Notes: generated by a model not told the origin, from the letters alone. 64,000 bases of DNA from Adiantum capillus-veneris (GCA_014529385.2 CM043971.1:85944840-86008839), one strand, 5' to 3'. Shown: positions 44,297-56,740, counted from the stretch's first letter. Translations and numbers: made by a program.

Positions 44297-45402
44297 TATC
44301 TTCTAAAAATGGTCAACTAGTTTTACCGTACCACTTTTGGATGCAAAGTGTCGATTGAACGTGTTGGGATCTCCTTGGGCAGTGCCTTGCCGGCCACCTT
44401 TTGGTGATTGGGGCCGGATGGCCTCGTGCCCATCCCTCCCGGAAGCGTCTTCCCGCCCACCTTATGATTCATTGGAATCTCCTCCCCTTCCCATGGCGAA
44501 TGTGTCCATCTTTGCGCATTCGAGGTCGGCTAGCTCTTCTGATTGCTAATTAGCATGCATCTTTTGCCTCATGCGCACCTCATTGGTCTTTGGATTCTTC
44601 TTTGTAGTTTGTTTGGTCCTTGCCATCTAGAAAGTTTGTTTGGGTACATCCGTGTTGTGGTTTTCAGTGAGGGAGGGAGTAATTTGTGTTTGTGATGGAA
44701 GGTTTTGACCTCTTTATATAGGGTGGCCATATAAGGGTGGGTTCACATGGTGGAAAAGAGCCGCTAAAAGGACTACAAAATAATCTTTTGAAGTACAAAA
44801 CAACAACAAAGTAGAGAAGTACTCAAACACACAGACCTAGACGTCTACTTGACCAATTGCATAAAAAATCAAACAATAAAAACACTTGATCCAAAAAACA
44901 AGAGGCTTGTGACACAAAAAAGTATGTTGTAATACTCAAATGACGAGGATTAAAAGTGCATCCAAGTGCATTTTGCCAATGGCTTTTCCATTATCATGAG
45001 ATTCCAAGTACATCTACTACGTTCTTGCCCATACTTTTCCCACCCTAATCCTTGATGCTTGCCACATTGCACGCCATGTTGGACCTTGTGAGGATCCCTT
45101 ACACTCTAAGGAACAGCATGGGCCAGGTGACGGGCTTCTTTTACCAAGCGTGACTAGCAGTATCAAGTGTTAGAAACTATGGACAAAATTGTGGCTCACG
45201 CAATAGACTGCGGATAGTGGGAGGTCATCAAGGCAATGTTTTTTGTCATTGCAGCTTTGCACAGGGTAACAAAAACACCTACAGCATAGCAATGCTTGAA
45301 AAAAAAAACTTTTTTCCAAAAACCTTGGCAAACCTACATATGAGAGGTAAATTGACTAAATTTGAAGGTGTCTACACCAAATTACAAGTTCTTTTAAAAA
45401 TG
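44297..45402. other. Intergenic, no gene recognised
   Basis: A moderately GC-rich patch (44340-44530) with a 70-codon open frame of no known type, then AT-rich sequence. Nothing else supported. Confidence 0.4.
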
Positions 45403-45411
45403 TTGTAGGTT
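45403..45411. repeat. Candidate LINE-D target duplication, left copy
   Basis: TTGTAGGTT, repeated at 51958-51966 directly after the A-rich LINE-D tail. Nine bases; short for a LINE, so a chance match is possible. Confidence 0.5.
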
Positions 45412-46084
45412 GAGCTTTGTCAACACACTCATATATAGAAAACACCATGACAGAGGCCATGAAGAAAACCTAGCGATGGTCTGTCAATGAGAGTTATGGG
45501 GATGTAGCAGAGCCGAGACAGTGGACAGTAGCCGAAAATCCTCACGCTTCCCTTACCCACCTTCAAATTGCTGCAAGCGATAGTAGCTAGGGAGGTCTAA
45601 ACCCTGCACCAGACAACCCTGTCAGCTCTTAATCTCAAATGCACACACTCGGTAGACCTTTACCTCTTCATCGTGCATCGTTGAAAGACCTTCAGCTCGC
45701 CAGTGCACACCCCTTCATCCAGGCCGTTGCATCTCCAGCTCTCAGCAAAGGGTGTTTTCCTTTTTGCGATTATTATCTCTTGCCCGAGCGATTATTATCT
45801 TTGATAGACTTTCTGGCTATTTGGCAGCTTGCAATTCTTATCTAAGCGATTTTTGTTTTGCTTCTAGTATCTAGCATGGAGTTATTTTCAAGAAAGGGAT
45901 TATTAGCTCTTGCCTACGTTTTTTTTTCTTTTTTGATGATCTAAATTAACGAGTATCACTTTGCTTCCCAAAATCCAGCCTTAAGTTTATATCAAGCAAG
46001 CGATTATTACCTCTATGTCTCTTTGCGTATGTGCCTGTAAGGTCTTGAGCTTAATCAAGGGTTGTAAGTCTGCGACACTTGATT

Positions 46085-47802
46085 ATGGAACTCGATGCTC
46101 CGGTCGCAAGTGAGGATATTGTCAAATTTTCACAGATGTTAGCGGCGGGGAAAATATCCAAAATGGAGCTAGCCGTGCCGATGGATGTAGGCGGTGGCTC
46201 GGTCTTGAGACCGATGCATGATACGAAAATTTCAAGCCCCAACTCGCCAAAGTCTTCAACCATGAAAGATGACAAAACTGTTCCGACTAAAAAAGTTCCC
46301 TCTGAGGAAACAAGAGAGAAAATCGGTTCAGTGCAAGGGTTCAAATTTGAGGTAAAAACCCTCAAAGACGAGGTTCCTCAGGGTCCCATCTGTGCAAACA
46401 TAAATAAAACATCAAGTGTATTTGCTACTCGCAGGCCAGGTATTTCGTTTGCTAGCATACTCAAGGGGCCTAACTCTAAGGATTATAGAAAAGGCTAAGC
46501 AGAAGGGATGTCCAGTGAAGGAGATATCAAAAACCTGCAGAATACAAAAGCTATACTTCAATAAGAGCTCATGGAAGTCGACAAAATGATTGAGTCCGAC
46601 CCTAACAACAACAAAAGAACTTGCTCCCCAACAGAATACAGTGGGCTGGTAGAAGACGGGTTGGTAGATCGAGCCTTTTCTACTTTAGAAAAGTCTTTGC
46701 CACAGTAGGTGGAGGTTGCCAAGGCTATTATTGTAGTGATTCCACCAACACTTATCAAAAAACAGTTAGCCATGCAAGCTAAGCTAACGCTTATATTTGG
46801 GTTCAGTGGAAGAATCCCGAGCAGGTTTGAGATGATTCAATGGCTTCAAGGCCCTCAAATTCTTGGTCATGGAGGAGCAGTTGAAAGTACTTTTTACCTA
46901 GCTAAAGGCTTTTGTTAAGTGAGATTCAAAGAGGCCTCTCATGTGGAAACTATTCTTGACAAAGGGCCCCTAGTATTTAATAGGACTATGGTTTGTGTGG
47001 TGCCTTGGGAGCGAGTGTTCGATTCAGCTGAATCTCTACAAGAGTTTCATCCGGTCTGGGTTGAGTTTGTGGGACTGCCTAGCTGGCTGTGGGAAAATCT
47101 CAAGATGCTTGCTAGCCAACTGGGCACTCCCTTATTTATACCTAACAAGAGAGGGTTTGACAAAACCTCAAACAGGGTTTGTATAGGATGGGATGCGTCT
47201 AAAACGCCACCTAAGAGCATGGTTATCAATGTCGGAGTTGGGCTTGTTACCATTCCGCTAAACTTTGGAACATACTTTGGGGCATGTTTTAAATGCAACA
47301 ACTTTGGGCACTTCGCCAAGGATTTCCCCTTGAAGTCTAATGATATTGCAGCTCCGGCAGCACAGGCCCCCAATAAAATGGAATCCTCGATGGAAGGGCT
47401 GGAGAAGTAAGGAGGCAGTAACGAAGGGACAAATGTAGGGAAGGGTAAAGGAGATATGGTATGTGAGAAATAGATATTAAGATGCAGGAAAAGATTGTGG
47501 AGGAATCGATTCCCATACAACGAACTTTCAAAGGTGTAGGCAATAATAATAGAATCATTACTCCCGCTGCTACCCCAAAATTTATGACAGTGACAACGGC
47601 GATGGCTGTCCAAGTCCCTGGTTTGAAAAGAGACAAAAGAGTGAAGGTAGTGGCAAGAGACTCCAAAGTGCTTCAAGTCGTGAGAACACTTGAGGTGAAA
47701 GGATCTAATTTATCCTCCACCCCTTCAAAAGGAGGGGGGTTCATTGTCCCATTGCACAATCCATTTGCAGCACTGCAAGAAAAGGAATCCCCTGACTTGT
47801 AA
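46085..47802 (+). pseudogene. LINE-D ORF1 (DUF4283-like, CCHC)
   Basis: From MELDAPVASEDIVKFSQ one frame runs to 47410, interrupted only by stops (TAA 46496-46498, TAA near 46562, TAG near 46706, TAA near 46916), followed by a shifted frame to 47802 ending in NPFAALQEKESPDL. DUF4283-like core: LTLIFGFSGRIPSR, VRFKEASHVETILDKGPLVFN, WVEFVGLPSWLWENL, then knuckle CFKCNNFGHFAKDF in which the last Cys is Phe. RNA-binding role inferred from the family. Confidence 0.85.
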
Positions 47803-47899
47803 CCCCCAGATTCTCTTGAGACCAAGGAGAAGGGGGGGGGGGGGGAGATGATTTGGATGCTGAGGAATTCGTTCCTCTATCCCAGTGAACCCCTCATTA

Positions 47900-50800
47900 A
47901 TGACGGAGTCTCTCACTACCCAATCTTGCAATGTAAAGGGGTTGAAAACCCGTAAGAAGAGTACCCTATTCTGGGAGGAAATAAAAAACGAGAAGATAGC
48001 CAACTGCTGGGCCATCCATGAACACCACTTAGATGCCCATAGCAAGAGAAAGCAAGTGCTAGGAAAGAAACTGGTATTCTATGGAGAAGGAAGTAACAGT
48101 TTCAATGGCATCCTCAGCATTGCAGACAAAGAATTGGAGCCGAAGTTGGTTCTTAACCACCCATCCGGCAGAATCCTGGGGATTAGAATCAGATGGGAAG
48201 GGCATCCCTTCACCATTGTGAATGCGTACGGACCTTGCAATGCAAAAGATAGAGCTAAACTATGGATGCATCTTAGAGATACCCCTATCGAAGGGGAGTG
48301 GCTGTCTGTTGGCAACTTTAATATGGTAGAAAAGAGCAGGGATATAGCAGGATCCTCCAGTATGTTGGCTGGTTCAGAAAGGTCTAAATGGAAAAGTTTG
48401 TACAAAAAGTGGGCAATGATCGACTTATGGGAAGTTGGCCCATGAAACAACATGTCTGGTTTCACCTACACAAGCCTCTAGTACGCCCGCACTGCCTCTA
48501 GGCTGGACAGATGCTATTGCTTGCACCAAGCTGACTGCATACCGTCGTTGATGGAGATGAAGGTAATCCCAACAAAAAGCCTTTCGGATCACATTCCTCT
48601 GCACATACATTTTAAGAATAATAAAGAGGAGCAGACCCCAAGAGGTGAAAAAAAACTGTTAGTAACAGGGGCACACCTATTCAAAGACCCTTTTTTTCCA
48701 GGAATCTAACCAAGAAAGCACTGGGTAAGCTCAAAAAAGATGTCAACCTCAACAAACACAATGCGTGGGACCTCTTTGCTCGGAGCATCCAGAAAGCAAT
48801 CAAAACCTCGGGGCCCCGAATGAAGAAAGCTAGGGAGGTACACCTTCTGCATCTTACAACGGAGGTACAATTGCTTACTTCCATAAAAGCCAATGGGCAT
48901 GCTACTGAGTAGGAGCACAAACGATGGCTTGAAGCCAAATCTAACCTTGCTAATGAGCAACTAGAAGATATCAGAAAGGCAAGGCTTCTCTCCAGGGAGA
49001 ATTTTCTTCAACTTGAAGCTCCAATCAAGTTTAGTTTTTTTGGGCTTTAAAAATCAAGAAGAGTCAGGGCCACGTCCGCTCGCTCGATGATGAGAAAGGG
49101 ACAGCAGTTCATAACCAGGATGAAATGGCTGGTCTGATGTTGAGCTATCTTAGTCAAATCATTGGAGGGCCAGAGACCCAGTCCCAAGAAGTGGAAGAAG
49201 CCAGAGGGACCTTACTTCAGAGTGTCAAGATAAAAATGCCCCACTCAGAAGCTAATTGCTTGCAACGGGCATTCTCCAAAGACGAATGTTCACTAGCATT
49301 GCAAGCCCTTGGCAAGGAAAAGTCCCCTGGTTGGGACGAGATGACGGTGGAATTTTATAGAGAATTTTGGGATGATCTCAAGGCCCCAATCACAAGATTG
49401 GCCAATAAAGCCATGGTCGAAGGTCGTTGGAGATAAGTGTAAAGAGAGGGCTTATCAAACCCATCCCAAAACAGATCTGTTGTTCTCAACTGAAACATTG
49501 GTGCCCTATAACGATAATGTCGGTGGCCTACAAATTTATAGCTAAAGCAGTAGCCCTCAGACTAGCCCCCTTACTAACCAAGATCATCTCACCCCATCAA
49601 CATGGGTTCATCAAAGGAAGGTCCATTTACGATAACATCTTGGCAGCAATGGTGGGCATCGAATATGCAATTGTCACAAAGCAAGACTGCATTCTGCTGC
49701 AGTTGGACCTAGACAAGGCTTATGAAAAAATAACATGGACATATATAGAAGCCGTCATGGAAGCTCTGGGCTTTGGGCCTCGCCTATGTCGGTTGGTACG
49801 CTTAATGGGGGTTGGAAGCCAGTCAGAGCTCCTATTCAACGATAGAATTGTGGGCTCTTTTGAGGTCAAAATGTCTATTAATCAGGGATGCCCTCTGGCC
49901 CCCCTACTTTTCACCATAGGATCACATCCTCTAATCACAACACTCGAAGCTAGTACGGAACGAGGGGAGTTGCAAGGACTTGCCTTACCAGGAAATAGCC
50001 AACTCCTAGCAAAACCTTTTTCATACGATTCTCTCCTCTTCTTGAAGGGGTGCCCCCAGGTCATCAGAAAATCTCTGGAGATTGTACAAATATTCTCAGT
50101 AGCTTCGGGGTCCCAGTGTAATATAGAGAAGTCAAGGCTGATCTCCCTATCAGAAAATGACTCATTTGACCCTTCTGTTTGGTCGGGGGAGATTGTCACA
50201 AAAGGGAATATCTTCAGACATCTGGGAGCCCCCTTTGGGGTGGACGTAACTCACAAGCAAAGATTTGAGTGGGGGCTTGAAAAAATCAAAACAAAAATGA
50301 GTAGGTGGGAGTATGCTCTTCTCCCATTCCCAAGTCAGATAAAAGTGATGAATGCCTTTATGATTCCTCATATTGCCTTCACTAGCCCGCTTCTCACGAT
50401 GGCTAAGTGTCATTGGAAAGAGTTCTTGAAACCAGTAAAAAGGTTTTTATGGAAAAATAACACAAAATATTCAAGGCCATGGCATGGGCCCATTGGGAAT
50501 CAGTTGCTCGGCCGGGGAATCAAGGAGGCCTCAGAATTCTCAACCCTGTGGCCCATGCAGAATCTTGTTGCACCAAATTTGTTGTTTCCTTGGCTAAACA
50601 GGATCAATTCTGGGCTGTCATGATCAGAGATATGATAGAAGCAGCTAAACTTGGCTCGAAGGGTGGAAAGTGGAGAGGGGTGGAGGTTCATGACAAACTG
50701 CTAGCCCCGGTGTGATCTACCTTAAGATTGGGGGGCAGCTCAGGAGAATTGGTAAGAAAATGCAATAGAGCAACAGTAGTCTTAAAGTGGGGGGAAGAAG

Positions 50801-51674
50801 CAAGATACTTCAAGAACTCCATTCTGCATTGGTCCCCTTGGCTTTCCAAAGTTGTAGATCCGCCACAAACTCCCTATTGGATTGAGACAGCCAGGAAGCT
50901 AAATAATAAGGGCCTGAAGCGACTTGGGCACTTCTGGGACAGTGGCAACAAGAGTTGGAAAACCATTGACCTTATGGTTACCTAGTACCAACTTAATAGC
51001 TTGGAGGTCTTGCTTGTCCACAAAGTGATGAAAGAGCTTGACAATCTAGTGATGCCAATCTATGTTTCGGAGTTGGACTGGAATGCCTGGAAAAGGCTCG
51101 AAAGCGGTCTTATGGAAACCCCATACAATGATGCAAAACAAGAATTGGTCTAGCCCTCTTAACAAGCTATGGAAAAAGCAATGGCCGGAGGAAAGGTGGG
51201 TTCATGTAATGGAGAACATATGGAAGCCAAAGGTTCCGCAGCACATGAAGCATTTCTTATGGAAGGTTATGTGGGGTGCTCTACCGACGGGGGTGAAGAT
51301 TCAAGAGAGAGAGATTGGGTCAGATCGATGCTTAGGGCTGTAGGTTGGCTAGTGAAGATCTGGCCCACCTATTCATGGACTGCCCAACTATCAAAGGCCT
51401 CGTAGGGAAAATATGCAAGTGGGTCCAAAGAACATGGAAAATTAGTTTTTTCAAGACTGACTTATTCCTTGGAGGTAAGAATTCAGGTAGTCCTGCACTC
51501 CTCGTCAGCACTCAAATCGTCAGATACTTCTTCTTACATGATGTATGGCAGACAAGGAACCGCCATGTGTTTGAAGGAGGTTTAGAGGTGGCAAGATTCG
51601 TAGAAAATTATACAAGAAATCAAAGTGCTAATATGGACACTCGGGTGCAAGCAACACTCAGAGGATTGGTCTAG
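47900..51674 (+). pseudogene. LINE-D ORF2 (endonuclease / RT / zf-RVT), catalytically dead
   Basis: Endonuclease: CNVKGLK (normally WNV.GL), HEHHLD, GNFNMVE (normally GDFN) and LSDHIPL; Trp-to-Cys and Asp-to-Asn changes are damaging. RT: GWDEMTVEFY, FIKGRSIYDNIL, LDLDKAYEKITW, NQGCPLAPLLF, and FSYD at 50018-50029 in place of FADD, so a catalytic Asp is Tyr. zf-RVT at 51060-51400: NKLWKKQWPEERW, FLWKVMWGALPTG, DLAHLFMDCP. Ends near 51674. Stops near 48445 and 48480 and several frameshifts. Confidence 0.9.
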
Positions 51675-51957
51675 GACTACTTGTGCCTTGTTGTCAGCAG
51701 ATGGAATGCCTAGGATGGGGGAAAATCTTGGTCATCAGTAAATAAAAGATCTCAGAATGACAAGATTATGGACCTTATGTATCAAGGAGGAGGGGGTGGG
51801 TTGGTAGGGGTGGCTGCCCTGATAGCCAATGTAAGTATGGTCCCTGGATGATGTCATGGCTTAACAAGAGCATGACAAGACCTTGTAATTTTTTGGTCTG
51901 TTCAATATAATTTACTCACAATTGTGATTTTTTCTATTAAATTTTTTTAAAACAAAA
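51675..51957 (+). other. LINE-D 3' UTR
   Basis: Contains GGGGTGGCTGCCCT (near 51806), TGTCATGGCTTAACAAGAGC (shared with LINE-C near 40026) and ACTCACAATTGTGA before the T- and A-rich end, the family 3' signature. Confidence 0.75.
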
Positions 51958-51966
51958 TTGTAGGTT
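51958..51966. repeat. Candidate LINE-D target duplication, right copy
   Basis: TTGTAGGTT directly after AAAACAAAA. See 45403-45411. Confidence 0.5.
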
Positions 51967-52493
51967 TTCTCGCCTTCAAATATAAAATTTAGAAGTAAAT
52001 CTCAAAATTTATAGGTGGGATTACACTAAACCTAGGTTTTTTTTAGCACTACAACATAGAGATCGTGAGACAAGGGTATACACAAGCGGCACATTAGCAT
52101 AATTGTGATAGGCACCACTCGTAGCGCATGAACTGGCCCACATACCTTCATGGCATTGTCATCAGGTTGGTGGGTTTGGTAGGTTTTTGGCTCTTGCTTT
52201 ATCAAAGCGTCCGCACATGCACCTAAAAAATAGCCGCTGCAGTGAAGGGGTCCGACATGGTAGAGAGATTCCGCCCGCAGCATCTCAAGCTTAAAAGTAG
52301 GAATATACATGTAGTAAGCCACTGTGTCGAAGAGAATTGCACTCGAATGGTGGGTTTACCTCAAGAACACCCTTCTCTCTCAGATTTACATGTGTGTAGG
52401 ATGGGTCCAGTCGCAATCTCCGTGGTTTAAGGCCCCTCCTCCCTTTTTGCAAAATCCAACTTTCCATGTGCACACCCTTTCAAGGGCAACTTC

Positions 52494-52495
<2 letters not shown>
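51967..52495. other. Intergenic, no gene
   Basis: No homology or repeat recognised apart from an 8-T run near 52037. Short frames are not supported. Confidence 0.4.
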
Positions 52496-52560
<65 letters not shown>

Positions 52561-52561
52561 A
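52496..52561. repeat. (GT)n(GA)n compound microsatellite 1
   Basis: About 20 GT units followed without a break by about 13 GA units. Confidence 0.95.
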
Positions 52562-52680
52562 TATTCTTAAAAAACTCTTTGGAGAAGGTTTCTCTCGTCC
52601 AAACAAAAGTCAAAGTATGGTAGAGAGAAAGAAAGATTACTCCCCTTGCAACTAATTGACAAGGGCGGCCTCCAAAGGAG

Positions 52681-52700
52681 ATCATTATCGTCCTTGAAGG

Positions 52701-52789
<89 letters not shown>

Positions 52790-52812
52790 TCATTATCATC
52801 CTTGAAGGTCAT
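52681..52812. repeat. (GT)n(GA)n compound microsatellite 2 with duplicated flanks
   Basis: About 16 GT units then about 26 GA units at 52703-52787. The flanks repeat each other: CATTATCGTCCTTGAAGGTC before and CATTATCATCCTTGAAGGTC after (one difference). Confidence 0.93.
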
Positions 52813-53040
52813 ATATGACCCGTAGGACCAAACAAGGGCGTACCAAGTGTGTCCTCTTGTAAAAAGGAGAGGAAGAGAGATTGCTTGAAAGAGGGGGGGT
52901 GGGGGGGAGTCCGAAACTCTTGGATTATGGCCCCTCCATTACAATAGACCTCCCACTTACCCTTTGTGTGAGCCTTGGCCACCTTCTTGATCTCTTCTCC
53001 TTTGTTTTTGTGCTATACGAGGGTAAGGTGGTGGTCATGC

Positions 53041-53081
53041 GAGGCTCAGTTATCAGTAACTCAAGCAGATAACTGAGCCTC
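53041..53081. repeat. Hairpin 1: 14-bp perfect stem
   Basis: GAGGCTCAGTTATC, 13-nt loop, GATAACTGAGCCTC. Homologous to hairpin 3 at 53186-53226. Confidence 0.95.
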
Positions 53082-53138
53082 AATGTGGTCATGTGTATCC
53101 TATTGAGCCAACTTAGAAGTACAAAGCATAGCCTTTTT

Positions 53139-53168
53139 TGTAATTGTGTCAATTTTGGCACAATTACA
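53139..53168. repeat. Hairpin 2: 10-bp perfect stem
   Basis: TGTAATTGTG, 10-nt loop, CACAATTACA. Lies between hairpins 1 and 3. Confidence 0.93.
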
Positions 53169-53185
53169 TTAGGCAATGGTCAGTC

Positions 53186-53226
53186 GGGGCTCAATTATTA
53201 GTTATTTGATCAAATAATTGAGCCCA
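53186..53226. repeat. Hairpin 3: 13-bp perfect stem, homologous to hairpin 1
   Basis: GGGCTCAATTATT ... AATAATTGAGCCC, with TTATTTGATCAAATAA as an alternative inner palindrome. Aligned to hairpin 1 it has three changes per arm, each matched by the compensating change in the other arm. Confidence 0.93.
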
Positions 53227-55476
53227 GTTCTGGTTGCACAGAGGTAACTAAGTCTCCTCGGTTCTACTATGCCATGGGTTTTGCAACTATGCTGATTTTG
53301 TCACAGTTCCACACAGTAACCGGGGCTGAGGTTTCATGAAACATGAACAAAGAAACATTAAAGTGAATAAAACATGGATGAAGGCTTACGTGGAGGCGCC
53401 TGGTTGGCTTAACTGATGACGGTGGTGCAGCCAAAGTGTGTCGACTCTAGAAGGTGGCATGGACAGGTGTGTGCAGGCAAGCAGAAGCATGGCAAAGGAC
53501 TGGAGCAGCTAGGAAATTCATGGGATGGCAGGTAGCAGCGGAAGTGTATGCATGATGCGACTTATAGGCCAGGGAATGCTCCATGATGGGCTAATTGGGG
53601 TGGTAGGTGAAAGAGATGCAAAGTGCAGCCTTTGGGTCCAGAAATGAAGAGCTTGAAGTGCTGAAGGAACAGGTCCAGACGGCTCATCAAACCGAGCTAC
53701 GGAGCCCAAGTTATTAAAGGTTGAAGCTTTGGTGGGTTGCAGATTTTTTCCGGAGAGGGCAGCTGGGGACAGGTGATCCAAGTGGAACTTAAGGTATAGA
53801 TGTGTAGAGCTCAATTTATGGAGCCTACCCGTCTTTTCGGATTGCGGATCGGAGCTATGGTTTGCAAGATATGGTTAGCTGAAGTTTTTTCGGGGGCCTG
53901 GTCTGAGCCCACTTGGCCGCATTGGAGAACGTGCCATCTGGCATCTTTTGATAACTGATGAAGTTCTAGAACAGAGTGTACACCATACGGAGCTAGCAGG
54001 AAGTGACTGCATGCCAAACGGAGTCCGGAGCAAGGAGTTACAACGGTCGGGAGCTGGGGTGCCTTTTTCCAAGGTTGGTCGCAGATGATTTTTTCCATTT
54101 TTGAAGGTCTAGATTTGAGGATGCCAAGAAGTCAAAGTGCAGATACAGAGAGGGTGGTTGTAGCCGGAAAGATAGAGTTTCGGTCGGTGTTTGCGGCTTG
54201 GCAGTAGAAAGTGGGAGCAGAAAATGGGAGCCAGGCAAAGGTAGGCCAAAAGGTTTTTGTGCTTAAAAAAAATGAAGGGACTTTTTTGAAATTCAAAAGG
54301 CTTGGAGCTCTCAGGAGCTGCCATGTGGCATCGTATTGGACCCACATGCGCAGTGTCGAACGCGGGGGCCGGAGTATATAGCCTGCAACTTGGGCTCCCC
54401 ATTGTACACAAGAGGTGGGTGAGGGGAGCTCCCCTTGAACGTGGCTATGGCGGGTATGCACGGGCGCTGCGCGCGGCGCAGCAGTGGCGTTGGGCGGCGG
54501 AACCGGTGAGGCGGGGCGATAGGTGGCGACCGCGTTGTGTGAGGTCGATGATGACATGGCGTCGTGTAAGGGGCGGTGCCCACGCCCGCCAAGGGCCAAA
54601 GATTTTGGAGATAAGGGGTTGTACCCCCCCCCCCCCAATAGCGATGTCGCTATTGCCTTGAAGGGGAGGGGTCCCACTGCAAGGAGGTGCCGGTAAGGGC
54701 AGCTGAAGTGTAAGGCTAAGGATGCTCAAAGGGAGAAGGAAAGTCCGGGCGGCCAAAATGGAAGGGAGAGAACCAAAGCCCAATGTGCACACCAAGAAAA
54801 TATTTCCAAAAATGAACTATGCCATGTGTTGGCAATGCAATCCAATTCTAAAAGAAGCTCTAAGTGAAGGCCACGGGAGGTGAAACTCACCCTTTTTCTT
54901 TTTTTGGACCTCCTAGATGTACCCCTATAAAAGGTTGTAAATGCGAAAATTTAAGGGCTTTTTTGCTTGTGTGAGTAAGTGAAAGTTGGAAGCTTGTGTG
55001 CTGCTAAGCTTGCCATTGAAGCTGTATACATCGGTTGTACTACTCTCTATGCAATAAGACCACTCACTTGCCCCAATCTCGTGTGTTGCTTCTCCCCATC
55101 CCCCTCCTCTTCTCTCGCTCTCCGTGTATTGGCCATTGCTTGCAGAGGTTTTGCCTGCAGCTCGAAGGGTGCTACCAAGAGGGCAGATTAGGAGTGTTTT
55201 GTGATTCGGAAAGGGTGAGTTGAGCAGTGTGGGTGCATTTGTGTTGTGGGTGTTTTTTGCAAGGTGTGAGGTAGTTGTTTTGTATGCTAAAGCGGAGTTG
55301 TTAGTGCAAATAAGCCAATTTGAAGGTGTTATCTGAGAGGTTAGGGGTGTTGTGGAATCCCTGGGCTATAGAGAGGCAAGTACTTTGTGTGCTAGGTGTG
55401 TTCCCTATTCCCCATCTCCAACGGCTGCAGAACAAAGTTTGCAGGAGTCTAGGAGTGCAAGCGCGATGCGGGTGGA

Positions 55477-55478
<2 letters not shown>
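53227..55478. other. Non-coding; possible LTR-like or promoter region at 54900-55100
   Basis: Includes palindrome GTTTCATGAAAC (53331-53342). A GC-rich patch at 54430-54600 produces overlapping meaningless frames on both strands. CCCCTATAAAAGG at about 54923-54935 is a good TATA box, followed by CAATAAGACCACTCACTTGCC near 55051, an arrangement seen in LTRs, but no partner LTR is in the window. Left as unassigned. Confidence 0.4.
54624..54655. repeat. C13 run with adjoining palindrome
   Basis: Thirteen C followed by CAATAGCGA-TG-TCGCTATTG, a perfect 9-bp stem with 2-nt spacer. Confidence 0.9.

Positions 55479-55561
<83 letters not shown>
55479..55561. repeat. (CT)n microsatellite, ~83 nt
   Basis: Uninterrupted CT dinucleotides. 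Open frames reading Leu-Ser or Arg-Glu repeats across it are artefacts. Confidence 0.97.
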
Positions 55562-55563
<2 letters not shown>

Positions 55564-56345
55564 GCAACAGTCCTGCAGCTCTTGCTTCTCACTTGTACAA
55601 ATCGGTTATTTTCATAGAACAGAAGATGCGTGACCATGGCGGAGGCTCAGTTTTTGCGTCGAAGCACAGTAGGGCTCGGTTCTGCATTACTGACAACAAC
55701 TGAGCTTCGTGTGACCATGCTCTTAGGGGGGGTATGTAATACATTTAATGCAGGCATCTTTCAAAGGAATCAACGTTCTCTCTCTATATCCCCTCTCTTC
55801 TCTACCTACTAGCAAAGGTAATATCTTCCATGCAGCTTTTGTTGACGGCCACATGCAAGTAATCATTGATAATTGTGCTCGCGCGTGACCGTGACCATGG
55901 ATCGATTATCGTCTTGGCACTAATGCTTGACATGTTGTTGTTGGCATCAATTTGTATTTGAAGGAGGGTGTATTGGATGACCATAATAAATTTGCAAACA
56001 TTGACGCTTGAGTCGAGTGTCCACTAGAGTCTTCCAATGAGAACCTTGACTTCTGTTGTCAAAGGTGTCACTCTCAAATCTTCGATAACACATGTTCCCA
56101 TTGTCGAGTAGATGCATCCTTGACTTCATCTCTACCTCCTAGGCTCTTGTGGTGGTGGAGGTTGCCTTTATCTCAACTTTGGCCTCAAGTGCGGTAATGC
56201 GCATTTTGAGGTCTTGATTTTTTTTTCGCACCAACACCTACATGAGGTGCAAGCAAGAATGTGTGCATTCATCCTACATGGGCTTGAAGCTTCTCATTAC
56301 ACTCGTGCTTCCTTGGAGCCGCGAAGACAAATGTGAAGGATGGAC

Positions 56346-56350
<5 letters not shown>
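55562..56350. other. Intergenic, no gene
   Basis: Nothing recognised between the CT and GA arrays. Confidence 0.4.

Positions 56351-56422
<72 letters not shown>
56351..56422. repeat. (GA)n microsatellite, ~72 nt
   Basis: Uninterrupted; inverse orientation to the CT array at 55479. Confidence 0.97.
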
Positions 56423-56424
<2 letters not shown>

Positions 56425-56737
56425 CAAAAGCTTCCAATATCTATGTGTACTAAAAGAGGAAAGGAGGGAACGGTGACCTACCCCCAAAGATACTTGACAC
56501 TTGAGAAAACTCAAAAAGGGCACGTGTGAGAGCTCCCTGTAAGCTACCATCATCGACCATGATCTGAAGAATGTCTACCACCTCTCTTTGAGCTATGCAT
56601 TGATCGATTGGAACAAATAGTACTTGAGTTTATGCAACAAGAAGGCATTGAAGAGGTTAGTATTTGCAATGTGTTAAATCATGCTATTTTTGTATACAGA
56701 TAATGTAGTGCTTCTAGCACATACTTTAGAGGATTCA

Positions 56738-56740
<3 letters not shown>

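Larger units (their letters stand above)
45412..51957 (+). mobile_element. LINE-D: near full-length L1-like element
   Basis: ORF1 (46085-47802), ORF2 (47900-51674), 3' UTR with hairpins and A-rich tail (51945-51957). Same family as LINE-B, -C and -E. About 6.5 kb if the 9-bp duplication is right. Multiple stops and a mutated RT active site make it dead. The 5' UTR (45412-46084) has no coding signal. Confidence 0.8.

Noticed and set aside
46919-47410. Independent cellular CCHC protein
   Set aside because: It is in frame with upstream DUF4283-like blocks and next to LINE ORF2, so it is LINE ORF1.
47834-47847. G run as a functional element in LINE-D
   Set aside because: Simple homopolymer between ORF1 and ORF2; slippage or sequencing noise is sufficient.
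54302-54795. Several 90-180 codon overlapping frames on both strands
   Set aside because: GC-rich patch producing open frames in most phases, with no domain or codon pattern.
55301-55703. Open frames across GA/CT arrays giving Arg-Glu or Leu-Ser repeats
   Set aside because: They are pure translations of dinucleotide repeats; the same applies at 52386, 56269, 56681 and 59004.
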